This document shows, piece after piece, positions 12,589-22,407 of a DNA stretch of 64,000 nucleotides. The number at the start of each line of letters is the position of its first letter. Positions within the stretch are counted from its first letter, which is position 1. The DNA comes from Gracilaria domingensis (lineage: Eukaryota > Rhodophyta > Florideophyceae > Gracilariales > Gracilariaceae). A model generated the notes under the pieces. That model was given only the letters and a program-made list of their open reading frames with translations. It searched no databases and was not told where the DNA came from. Position numbers and translations under genes: made by a program. Location of the stretch: NCBI GenBank assembly GCA_022539475.1, contig VCMS01000106.1, positions 62,001 to 126,000 of the forward strand. Direction: 5' to 3'.

Positions 12589-15500
12589 GTGGTCTACTAC
12601 TGTACAAATAGGAAGCGTTAGTGCACGTTCGTTACTGGTCGAGAGGTGTTTTCCCTTCAACAGCATGTCAACCATTCTCCTTTTCGTCTGAGAGCCACTC
12701 GAGATGACGATAATAGGCAGGCCATTCGAAGAAGCAAGCGTCTCAAGCTTTCTGCGACGGCAGCAGCTGCCGAATCTTCCGAAACGGTCACTGCCCCTTG
12801 TCGCCTCCCGGAGCCTCCGGTATCCGATGACATCCTTGAACTCATTTCGTGCGCCACTCTCATTCCGGACACTTCGCATTGTGCTTCTCCTTCCCCGCGT
12901 CCCGCTGCATTAGAGCGAGAACACGGAAGCAGTTCGCGCCCAGTGCCTTCTGAGGAGGCCCTCGGTGATTTGCATATGGATTATCTCACGGTTTGTATGG
13001 CTTCAGTAGCTTGCAACCTCGGTCATCCTGAAGCAGACGAGCTAGCTGGGCTACTTCGGGACCCGCGATTCTCGCAAAAGCGATTCAACGAAACCATGGC
13101 AAGTTCGAAGCGCTGTGCAGAAGTGAAGAACGCCATTTTCGAACGATACGCCTCGAAAGACGGTATCAATCGAAGAACTGTCTCGCCAGAAGGAGGTAAA
13201 TTCAGCGCCACCCTCTACACGAGAGACCCCGTTCATGCACTTGTGAAACAGTCTAGTTGGCGGACAACGAAAACACATTCTTCCACCCTATAACTCAGAC
13301 TTACTCCACGAAAATATCGCACCCCATGTCCGGCTCTCTCGCAAGAGATGCCACCTCAAAACTTAAGGAAATGGTGATGGGCTCTTTGGATAGTAGAATG
13401 GTGTCGTACTCCCAAAAAATAAGTTACAGTGAATCTTTCGTAGGTCTTCTGCAGTTATACACCGATAAGTCTTCAACAACTTTAAAGCAAACATCGGTTA
13501 CTGCCAATTCTCTTCACCTCATATTTCTCAACTTCTCTGACGAGCTACGCCGTAAGTGCATCCATGATGACCTAATAGTAGTGGCATATTTTCCTACCGC
13601 ACTGGTCGAGGTTTCTGCTTCTGAAGCATCTCTTCGTCATATCTTGGAGCCGGTTCTAAATGTCATGCAGAAAGTTTTTGAGTTCATCGGCGAAGAGGAA
13701 CTAAGTCGAGTGTGCAATCTTCTGCCTGCAATTTATGGTGCGGATATTACTGAGGCTAAGGACATTCTGTCTAGTCTTCATGGGACCAAAACGGAAAGCC
13801 CGTGTCATAGATGCAAAGCCCCTCTCTCATCTTTATGCCGTCATGTTCCCACCTCATTCAACGGACGTTCTCAAACGCACACAAGAAGCACCCGAAAGAC
13901 ATACACAGCTATCATACAACATGCACAGAAAGACGAGGCGAAAAGACGTCCACGTCGTGGGACGAAGAGGGAATCTCAGGCGGATACTCTGATGCGTTAA
14001 AATTCCATGTCTCTTATTCCTGCGTTCCTTGAAACTCCCATAAGCCTTAGAATGATCCCGGGATTTTCTCCATACATTCTGTTCTCATTCGAACCGTTAC
14101 ACAATTTGCATCTCGGCATCTCGAAGCTGATGAAATCGGCCACAATCGAGAGAGACTGCAGGCAGACACCCTTTGCACCACAATAGGAAACTCTGCGTCG
14201 CGTTAATTTCGAACGATACGCATCCAACTTTCGAAGCATTCAAACGCAATTCTAGCGGCGATAGAACGCGATTCTCATGCCGGTTTACATATAGATTTCT
14301 CTACGCAGGAGAGAGGCAAATCTTTGATGGTTATCTTTGCGAAAGACGGTCTCCGTGGAATGCCGGAGGCCAAAAACTACAAAGCTCTTGACTTGGTCTT
14401 CCCCTTCATAGCAGCATTCTTTGACATATGCTGTGAGGAACAGCACGTTGCCCTAATCACAACAATTTTGACTTTCGAGTATATTCAGATACAATCGTGA
14501 CCCGTATTGGACTGAAACGTCTCTTTTTTATTTTGATTCGCGGATTGAAGCCTTCAAGTGTTACGCAACAATTTCTGGCGGATCTTCATCCCTCCAGACA
14601 GAGAACTCTGAAGCTTTATCTTCTCGATCATCTCGTGGACGATATTCGTCTTCTGAGAAGTATCAAGTACTACAACGCAGGCATATACGAATATTCACAC
14701 CTGCTTTTCAGAGACACTACAAAAAGACGTCCAGAAGAACCGCAAAGGCTGTGGAGGAGAGTATTCGCTCCATTACGCACGGACATGTTCGAAAGCAATG
14801 GAATGGCAATACTCCTGATCAGCGTAATTCAAATTTACCAGGAACTTCCACACAGCTCCCTCTATTTGCAATGAGAGGGCATTTTTTCACTTTACGAGCT
14901 CTTCAACATTGTGTTTCAAGTATTTCCAGTTCAAGAACATGGACTGCTGTTAGAACGTTGTTCTCAAGTACGGACACAAGGTCGATTCTTGACCAAATTG
15001 GTGAACAGGCCCTTTCTAATTTCCTCAGTTCGTGAAAGAAGCAGTAGATGAACCCTCTACTACATACTTCACAGAAAAGACAACGATAACTCTGGTGAAT
15101 TCGGCCCTCGTGAAAGGCGGTTTCTTTCCGACTCTTGAACACTTCGATTCGTCTTCTAAGGCACTTAAGCTGGGACGACCCAAAATACCCCATCATCCAA
15201 CGAGTCTTCGCTTCTCCAGCATCTGGTCCAAGTAGAAAGCCAAAGTTTTCCACTGTATTGGTAAGCGGAGAAGATTCAGACACTTGGGTTGCCCAGGTAG
15301 TCGCTCTGATTCGAATATCTCTCTTTGATTCTGCACTTACCGCACCAGAGATGGCATTCGTCCAGTATGTCGGGGTTTTACCCCCCGCAACAGACATCGA
15401 CCACATATTGAAATGCATATCTTTACGGTGGGCTACAAACGATGAAAAGAACCACACTCTTCCGTTCCCTCGTCATTCCAAAGCGGAGACTATCGTAGAG

Positions 15501-15689
15501 TTAACTCCTTGGTACGGGATTGTTCCGGCTTCTGCACTACAGGGAACTGTCCATGTTTTTCGCTCAAACTACCCTGCTCCACCTCTTTGTCGTCCAATTC
15601 AATGGTTTCAGCACCGATTCTACATCAATCGATTCTATCATGATTCAGATGAAGGACCAACTGAGCACGTTGATTTTGTACAGCCTTAA
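12589..15689 (+). pseudogene. Plavaka-like transposase, copy 1
   Basis: Transposase of the CMC (CACTA/EnSpm-related) group, Plavaka-like. Landmarks shared with copies 2 and 3 and with the family: an N-terminal C2H2-type finger (lost here); LHLIFLNFSDELRRKC with the following VAYFPT strand near 13510-13600; then EAKDILSSLHGTK and a CHRC knuckle near 13752-13815. Broken from the first codon: the ATG of copy 2 is GTG here (12589), there is a TAG at 12619, a one-base deletion near 13255 relative to copy 2, and further shifts after 14000 and 14490. The stop TAA 15687-15689 overlaps the stop of the converging second gene in the tetranucleotide TTAA. Transposase identity is inferred from motif order, not from a catalytic triad I could place. 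Confidence 0.72.
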
Positions 15690-16918
15690 ACATTAAGGGC
15701 TTCATCCTCTACATGTTCACCTTGTGGTGCTTTTTCTTGTGATCCTGTGCTACTTCCGAAATCGTTCATGTCCATTTCCTTGAACTCCATATCCCCTTCC
15801 TCGCATTCAAAGACGAAACAATCGCTAATAGACCCCAATCTTTGGCTCACACTATCCTCATGTGCCACAACCTTAGACACGAGGGGCTGCAGGCTTTCTC
15901 CAGTTGAAATATGAGATGTAGGTCAGGTATAGCTTTGATATAAATCCTGCAGAATGGCTAAAAAATGGATGCAATTCTGATATAGGTTTGGTATAAAGTT
16001 CTTTTTGTTACCATATTTGCATGAGTCTCACACAAGGCTGTGATATACTATGGATAAAGTTCTCAAATATTTGCTAACCGTTTCTGATCCCTAAAATTTC
16101 AAAATATATTACGTTTATATCGATCCTGTGTGAAATAAGAACGACAGACTATCGCAACAATACCATACTTTATATCACAGACCCTATAAGAAAAAGTTTC
16201 AAAATTTTGAACGTACCATGAAGGCCATCGGATGTTGTAAACCCTCACATTACGTTCATTACGCCTTCTGCGCGACCTCCATTTTGGCATGGTGCACATT
16301 AAATTATCAATTTTTTCAATTTTGTGAATGTCATATGAGGGTGTGCTGAGGTTGGTCTTATTGCGTGGTACGCTGTTGTGAGTGCGTTATGGCACTCGCA
16401 CTATCCTTTCCCACTCCTTCTACGCTCACAGAACGTTCCATTTTGGGACCCTAAATGAGGTCATAGGAGGCGATTTTGATCCTCCATTCCACCACATAGT
16501 GCGCACCTATTTTTGAAAAATCATCCAATTTACATCCGCGCGTAAGCCGCAAGCCACAAAAATTTCTTATCGGGAGAAGTATTGCATACCATCAAACCTG
16601 TTCCATAGCTGAATCCATTCAGTATCAGTTCTTTGCTTTGCCTGTATTGTAGGTACGTCGTACAGGGATATTCATTCTATATCAGTGCTATACCTCAGAT
16701 TTACACTGGATTTCTGTGTCCACCCTTGGCACAGCTCCTAACTCCAACTCTCGTGCGTGTCGTTTTCCACGGCATCCTATATTAGATGAATTGGGTCTCG
16801 TACGAGCTGCAACGGCCCCCGTTCTGGGAAGAGGGGAAGGTCGAGGAGTAACTCGCCCATGCGACATCTCTCGATTTCTGATTGTCTCTCTCCCTTGTCC
16901 GGACCTATCTTTAGGCAT
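15686..16918 (-). pseudogene. Second gene of Plavaka-like copy 1, interrupted and internally deleted
   Basis: The start is probably the ATG at 16918; the basic N-terminus runs to LELGAVPRVDTE at about 16711. The 0.8 kb nested element occupies 15900-16709. Coding resumes at 15899 with LQPLVSKVVAHEDS and ends with CEEGDMEFKEMDMND and a TAA at 15688-15686. Compared with copy 2, about 1.45 kb of coding sequence is missing between HEDS and VSQRLG; short similar sequences at both edges suggest a deletion by microhomology. The product in copy 2 is a roughly 0.6 kb-codon coiled-coil protein of unknown role. Confidence 0.6.
15900..16709. mobile_element. Nested 0.8 kb terminal-inverted-repeat element with target duplication
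   Basis: The left end CCAGTTGAAATATGAG... and right end ...CTCAGATTTACACTGG are inverted relatives over about 45 bp, sharing GGTATAGC and TGATATA subterminal motifs. It is flanked by TTTCT on both sides (15895-15899 and 16711-16715), a 5 bp target duplication with one extra A at 16710. Copy 2 keeps the empty site at 25868-25880, where VDTE runs straight into RLQPLV. The interior (15950-16680) is AT-rich and I see no gene, so it is a non-autonomous element. Superfamily not assigned. Confidence 0.75.
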
Positions 16919-17390
16919 AATACGTCTGTGTTCTGCAAAGTGGAATATAGTCTGTTCGCTTTGGAAACTAAGCTAGTTTTGGGGCTATTTGGGGCGCGCG
17001 AGGGGGTAGCAGAGGCTGGCACTCAAAAAATTAAGAAATTTTGGAATATTAAATTCCATCTCGCGCAGTTTAGTTCTTGGGTCCCCTACTTTTTGTAGAG
17101 GTTCTACTTCGCCGCACCACCCCATTCACTCTTTTCCGCGACCCTCTCTCAAAACTGCACTCGTGCTAGTTTGACTTTCCATTTTCTCCCATGTCGCAAT
17201 GCCAATCGCAACTCATCCCACCTCAATCATCCCATCACTTCTTCCCAGTCCACACCACCCCCGCTATTTACCCATTTCTCGCTCATCACGCGTTTCGCAT
17301 CCTCTCTCTCCGTCTCCGCAAACGTCATTTTGTAGAAGTCAGGTGGACAACCCTCCCCCTTCTCGTATACCCGCCTCGCCCAAAACGGCT
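16919..17390. other. Non-coding junction between copy 1 and the coiled-coil gene
   Basis: No convincing gene. The plus-strand proline/serine-rich frames from 17191 onwards are antisense readings of the coiled-coil gene. Confidence 0.4.
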
Positions 17391-18317
17391 TCACATCCCT
17401 CCCATCCTTCTCTCCTCCTGTCCCCTCAGAATCCCCTTCGCAGCCCGCGCTACCTCCGCTGCACTCCTAAACCCAGTCACCAACGGAGCTCCGACTCCCT
17501 CCCGCCGCACCTCCTCCACCACCTTCTTCATCTCCTTACGCCTCTTCTTCAGACGGCTCTTCCCATCCCCAACCCCACCACCCTTTGTCTTCGGTGTAAC
17601 AGGAGACCCCTTCTGCACCGTCACCCTTCCCACACTTCCCTTCTCCGTCTTTCCCTCCACACCTCCTTTCACCGTCTCCTCTTCCACCAATCTTTGCCTC
17701 TTGCACAGCTCCTTCACCTCCTTCTCCAGCACGTCCAAACTCTCGTTCACCCTATTCTCCTCCCGCAACTCTCCAACCTCCTTTCCCGCACACTCCACTA
17801 TCCCATACACATGATTTCTCATCTCCACTCCCAATACCGACAACGAATTCCGCAGGCTCGAAATCGCCTCAACCGAATTACCACTACCACCCCCACTCAG
17901 CACCACACCGCCCATTTCCGTTACAATCTCCACAATTCCATCGTCCAGTTGCTCCTTCATCACCAACCCCAACATCCCCACTCTCGCCTTCATCTCCCTC
18001 ACAAACCGCATCTCCCTGTCACCCTCTCCGCCCCCACTCTCTATCTGGTCTCCAACCTCTAACTGACTCAGATGCACCGCACCCCTTCTCTCCATTGCGA
18101 CCCCCTCCACCTCCAATTCTACCCCCTTCTCCACCTCATCACCATCCCCTCTCCTCGCCTCACACTTCTTTCCTTCATCAGCCACTTCCTTCTTCTGCGA
18201 CATGCAACCAGCCGCCGTAATCACGTCCTCTTCCCGCTTTGGTGACGGCGTCTGCGGTACGTCCTCCCCCTCCAACAGCGCCAACAGCTCCTCATCCTTC
18301 ACGTATCCGTTGGACAT
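17391..18317 (-). CDS. Coiled-coil protein with VTP/GFRS motifs (paralogue at 44443-45112)
   Basis: An intact frame of about 308 codons from the ATG at 18317-18315 (MSNGYVKDEELLALLEGEDV); the longer reading from 18413 adds a leucine run that looks like leader. Acidic N-terminus, then a helical region (about residues 105-240) with LRNSLSVLGVEMRNHVYGIV and VLEKEVKELCKRQRLVEEE, predicted coiled coil. Then a basic C-terminus with KSRLKKRRKEMKKVVEE, a likely nuclear localisation signal. The C-terminal GSPVTP and GFRSAAEV have counterparts GTPVTP and GFRSVPK in the gene at 44443-45112, so I take the two as distant paralogues. Function unknown; it could be an accessory protein of a mobile element or a repeated host gene. 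Neighbours are the end of Plavaka-like copy 1 and an epimerase fragment. Confidence 0.5.
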   Translation of the reverse strand: MSNGYVKDEELLALLEGEDVPQTPSPKREEDVITAAGCMSQKKEVADEGKKCEARRGDGDEVEKGVELEVEGVAMERRGAVHLSQLEVGDQIESGGGEGDREMRFVREMKARVGMLGLVMKEQLDDGIVEIVTEMGGVVLSGGGSGNSVEAISSLRNSLSVLGVEMRNHVYGIVECAGKEVGELREENRVNESLDVLEKEVKELCKRQRLVEEETVKGGVEGKTEKGSVGRVTVQKGSPVTPKTKGGGVGDGKSRLKKRRKEMKKVVEEVRREGVGAPLVTGFRSAAEVARAAKGILRGQEERRMGGM

Positions 18318-18674
18318 CTTCAGAAGAAGAAGTAGTAGTTGGATCGAAGTTTCCGCTGCGATACAGTGCAATCGAGCTAAACTGTGCTGTCCACCCCTAC
18401 TATCCAACCACACGGGCTATATCCAGCACCATGATTGTCCCTGTTTCCCTCATCCCATTTCCAGCCAAAACATCTACTGTACACCTTCGCACCTTCCACT
18501 ATTTGAGCGCCACCTCTCTGTCTCCTCTTTCGCGCTCACATAATCCCCACCCACCTCGCCTCGACCGGCGATATTTTTCTCTTCCACCATAACCCCACTC
18601 GATGGTTATAGCAAAACAGGAAGATATTGCCAGTGGAGGCAAGCTAGGGACTAGTGATTGTACTTAGAGTTGCT

Positions 18675-18926
18675 CACCCTCTGTCTCGACTGGGGGCATG
18701 TTCTTCTTCCGTCACATCCTTTGTGGGTTGTGACAAAAAAGAATATGTCACCACTCGACACCGGATGGATAACAATGGTAGCATGTAAAGTAGTTCATCC
18801 TCCCTCTCAGCGTCCACTGGGGATATATTGATGTTCTCTCACATCCTTTCCCGGTTGTGATACAAGAGAAATACATCTCCAATGGAGACGGAGAATATAA
18901 TCGTGATAACACGTAAAGGTAACAAT
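18675..18926. repeat. Two diverged tandem units of about 125 bp
   Basis: Unit 1 (about 18675-18797) and unit 2 (about 18798-18926) share the order CTC(G/C).CTGGGG, TCACATCCTTT, GGTTGTGA, then a purine-rich block and ACACGTAAAG or GCATGTAAAG. TCACATCC and GGTTGTGA give each unit a small internal inverted repeat. It lies 3' of the epimerase fragment. Confidence 0.55.
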
Positions 18927-18968
18927 GTAATAAACAATAAATTTATGCTACTATCTCTAACCAACCTT

Positions 18969-19283
18969 TCAAAAACCAGCTATGACATGAGCTGGGTTAC
19001 TCGAGCCAAAGATGGCAGATCCTGCAACTGAAATGTTTGCACCGGCCTTCACTACTCCTTTCACAGTACTCATTCCAATACCCCCATCCACCTGTATCCC
19101 TATTTTTGGGTACAACTCCCTTGCATGTCGCACCTTATCAATAACACCCTCCATAAACGCCTGTCCTCCAAACCCTGGCTCCACCGTCATCAACAATAAC
19201 ATGTCTACAACTCCTTCCTTCATAAGTGCTTCTACGACCTTTATAGACGTATTCGGGCGCAACCCAACTCCATCCTTTTAATT
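18969..19283 (-). pseudogene. Ribulose-phosphate 3-epimerase, C-terminal fragment
   Basis: Last about 104 residues of the pentose-phosphate and Calvin-cycle enzyme that interconverts ribulose-5-P and xylulose-5-P. The TIM-barrel signatures are exact: MTVEPGFGGQAFM (metal and phosphate loop), QVDGGI (catalytic aspartate) and AGSAIFGS (phosphate-binding helix). The frame ends at a normal position with TGA after VIAGF. It opens abruptly with KDGVGLRPNT right after TAA, preceded by no recognisable upstream barrel strands, so only a 3' piece is present. The 5' edge could be an exon border or a transduction breakpoint. It has few or no substitutions at key residues, which suggests recent arrival. 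It lies between transposon remnants, so capture of a host fragment is the likely origin. Confidence 0.85.
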
Positions 19284-19674
19284 ATGGCAATCCGAGTGAA
19301 GCTATAAAACCCGTTCACGTCATTTATGAAGCCAAAATGGCTCCTTTCATCCTGTATTCAAGCTCCCCGTAACTCGTACTTTACAACTACTTTACAACTC
19401 AGGTTCGAAATCAGTTTCATTCATTGTACACTTTCTACTCTTCCACCTACTTTTCATAAAACATCATCACACTTTGTGGCTTGTCGTCTCATACAAGCCC
19501 TATCATTCATTCAGTACAATCACATATCATACATTTCGCTCACTTTCACAAAGTGAACCATGTTCCCGTTCTGCGCTTCCCAACCGTTTGTACTTAAGTA
19601 TCACTCTTTACCCCAGCAGTTCTCCGCCCCATCTTCCATTTTTATCGTCACACAAGAATAATCGAACACTTGCA

Positions 19675-20226
19675 ATGAACTCCCAGTCCGACATGCCTCC
19701 GACTCCGCCTCCGAGTCCCAGATACTCTGACGTTCCTCAGGCCTCATCTCCCGCCCGAAGGACTCGGGCCGTTATTGTTGGAAGGGGGCGTATAAGTACC
19801 ACGCTGGCGAACGAAGAAGATACGGTCATTTCCGCACACGAATTCTGCAGCATGGCTGCTACCTCTCATCTTTCTGATGTACCGATGCTAGTTTGTGGAA
19901 GAACGAACACCCTGGAGACCGTAATTCAGGCTTGTTCTTATTCGCTCCAAGAGAATCTCGTTTTCTTCCAGAATGGAGACATCATACCATTGGTTTCGAA
20001 GCTCGGTGTGGACAAATGTTGAAAAGTTGTCCTATACGTTGGTGTCCCCTCAAGAAACGCAGCTCCGCAGGATGGTGTCACTCCTCAAAGTCCGGATGGT
20101 CTCACTGTCGCAACAGCTATTATGAGAAGCTCGTGTGGCTATCAGCGTTCAACATCGTCGGGGTGTCAATGGTTTAGAAATGCTCTTGGAATTTGTTTCA
20201 AGTGCTACGATGCCCGTAATACTTAG
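19675..20226 (+). pseudogene. Hypothetical protein, in-frame TGA
   Basis: A frame of 183 codons from ATG 19675 with a single TGA at 20020-20022 after LVSKLGVDKC. The reading beyond it (KVVLYVGVPSRNAAPQDGV and a C-terminal CFKCYDARNT) looks as protein-like as the part before. Proline/serine-rich N-terminus (PPTPPPSPR), then a compact region with AVIVGRGRIS. A CGA codon turned into TGA would explain the stop. I do not recognise the family. It converges on the minus-strand ORF at 20279-21310. Confidence 0.35.
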
Positions 20227-20278
20227 CTATGATATGAGATCTCAGTAATAAAAGTGTCGTATATATCTCAATACTCTT

Positions 20279-21310
20279 TTATGATTCATGGTGGTTTTTA
20301 TCATGCTGCTTTTCCTCGTAGCCGTACAACAGAGCCACCAACATAATTGTCGAAGGTACATCCTCCACGCTTTCGAACAGGTTGTGTACTCCACCCGAGA
20401 TACAATCTTCTTTGACGTGAACGCCGTATACGCCTACCTCATGCAAAGGCCCGTCGCTCAAAGCACTTCCGAACGTCACGACGTTATCCGTATCAATAAA
20501 TCTCGGTTCATTATCCACAAGATTTTCTCCTCCGCTTCCTTTTGTGTATCGCTTGTCCACAATTTCGCAACTTTTATCGCCGGGATAGATAACAAACGCA
20601 TCCATCTTCTGCAACAGGTCCCCAATAGCAGAATCCACTTCTTCTCTCCACTGCCACAGTTTGTTGTACACGAAATTGGGAAGGCCACTATCACTTCTGG
20701 TCTCCACGAACCCCTTGTCATCATCATTCACAATACCATGCCTCCTATTCAAATCCCTTGCCAGGAACAGTAGTCCGTCAACAGTGTGATCAAGGGTGTG
20801 ATCATTGAATGCACCCTTAATTTCCCTCTCGTAAGAGAAACGCAGGAAAGCTCCATGATTCGCCGAGACACCAAACTTATAGTCTCCGAGTCCTTCCATT
20901 TTCCCCTCCACGTCACCCACATCACCCCCTGTGACAAGTCCGAAACCAACACGTTCGTCAATGAACTTCATACACTTCACAACTTCTTCTGGAATTGACT
21001 CTCCTTCTCTTCTCAACGTTCCATCAACGGAACTTCAGATACCGTAACCATTGGCATATATGAACTTAGAAAAGGTATTGGGTGAAATTTCCGCCAAGTC
21101 TCTCTGTTCCTCTGCCATTTTTCCTGATACAGTCACCATACTGCCACAAGTACCGCATAGACAGGAACTGTATAGACTTCTCAGTTTCATACTTCTCTTA
21201 AAAGCAACCTTAACTGCAGTTTCAGAAATGTTAGGACGCTACATGTTCAATTGCGAATTGACTGGTGCCACCAATGATGTTAACGATACCGAGCATTTGG
21301 CATGTTTCAA
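20279..21310 (-). pseudogene. Hypothetical protein downstream of the R1 dioxygenase gene
   Basis: A 245-codon open frame (21016 to 20279). Coding-like sequence continues upstream in another frame to about 21310 (VAFKRSMKLRSLYSSC, CGSMVTVSGKMAEEQRD), with a stop and a frameshift. The C-terminal part holds FLARDLNRRHGIVNDDDKGF and WREEVDSAIGDLLQKMDAF, acidic and helical. No motif that I can place. It lies on the same strand 145 bp after the R1 dioxygenase stop, so it may be another gene of the module; no counterpart is seen next to R4. Confidence 0.35.
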
Positions 21311-21454
21311 TTAGACGCAACTGGACCAAAGACGTTTGACATTTGTTCAATTACCAGCCTGCCGCACCTTTTATATGTTCATATGTATAGCCTTGTAATA
21401 GTATACTACTCTTAATACTCGCAAGACACACATAATTTACTAATCATCTCATTC

Positions 21455-22404
21455 TCATCCACTTCGAGGCGCTCGCAGCCTCATTATTGGCAAATCGTCA
21501 TCACTACTACTCTCGAGCACTTCGGTTCTACCGGCGTCCGCTTCCACACCAATCTCCACGACCACTTGGTCTTCGTCCATGTCAACCGCCCCACCCTCCT
21601 TATCGGACAACAGTTCATCCTCCGCCTCCTCCTTCTCGTCACCATTGACAAACGTGGGTCGGAAATCCCGCACCCGATGAACAGCATCAGGTAGTGCGTA
21701 GCACTCTGGTACCATGTACATGTGGTATCTAACCAGCAAATCCATAGACTCGGGCCTATCCACCTTGTCCTTCCCACTTGCTCCAGCATGTGTCACATCA
21801 CCACGGCCCACGAATACAGAGTACGGTGGGATGATTATCGTCTTCGCTGGATACACCTCCGACATCACTCGCAACTGTTGGTTGTTCATCCCCACCAGTT
21901 GATGGCTTCCAGCGCTCACCCAGAGAGAGAAGCCCTCTTTCCCAGAGGCCATTACAAAGTATCCGGGGTGGCCAGTATTCATTGTTTCCTTCGTAACCAG
22001 ACCACTGAAGTCGGTGTGCAGCGTCTGGCGCTTGCACTTTCTCGTCGTTTCCAGAAATCGACCACCAGGTTTCGGAGTGTACATCTTCACAGCTTACCTT
22101 TCATTGTCTCATAGTCCCAAAGCCGCAGCAATTGTACCCATTCGAACATCAAGTAAAGCACGCGACCTTACAACCCACCTGAGCTCCTCATTATCCTCCG
22201 GCTTCTCCACCGTACCCAACGTGTTGACATAACCCCCACCTCAAATGGTCCATCGCTACCGTCCTTTCATCCTTCATCATCGTTGATTATTTGAACAAAC
22301 GACTTATGTTCCTCCCCTTTCCGTGTATCCGGCATCGCTCCATACTCACTCTCGAAGAAGTCCACCAACTTCCCCGACACATCTCCGAACTCCCGAACTT
22401 CTTC
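21455..22404 (-). pseudogene. R1 2OG-Fe(II) dioxygenase-like domain, 3' part of ParB-DO gene
   Basis: Direct continuation of the 987-codon ORF after a frameshift at about 22405 (EEVREFGDVSGKLVDFFESE), another near 22250, and two in-frame stops (TGA and TAA) about 22110-22125 where the R4 paralogue reads QDNKQP. The 211-codon frame from 22090 then carries the double-stranded beta-helix signature: HTD at residues 25-27 (HxD iron ligands), the distal histidine in GDVTHAGA (H101), and R121 in VRYHMYMVP in the 2OG-arginine position. H, D and distal H are kept in R4, whereas the arginine is Cys there. The family oxidises nucleic acids, proteins or small molecules; the ParB partner makes DNA the attractive substrate, but that is inference. 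Acidic C-terminal tail. Confidence 0.68.
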
Positions 22405-22407
22405 CAA

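Larger units (their letters stand above)
10448..16918 (+). mobile_element. Plavaka-like (CACTA-related) DNA transposon, copy 1
   Basis: A cut-and-paste element with a transposase on the plus strand (12589-15689) and a second gene converging on it (minus, 16918 to 15686). Its 5' non-coding part, promoter, transposase and second gene are all matched by copy 2 on the opposite strand (32520 to 25831), which defines the shared unit. The outer limit near 10448 is where identity with the copy 2 end at about 32520 fades. The other limit is uncertain: copy 2 is cut at the position equal to about 16750, while the copy 1 second gene seems to start at 16918. Both genes are broken, and an unrelated 0.8 kb element sits inside the second gene. 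Confidence 0.68.

Noticed and set aside
17191-18062. Long proline/serine/histidine-rich plus-strand ORFs
   Set aside because: Antisense of the coiled-coil gene 17391-18317; composition follows from a G-rich coding strand.
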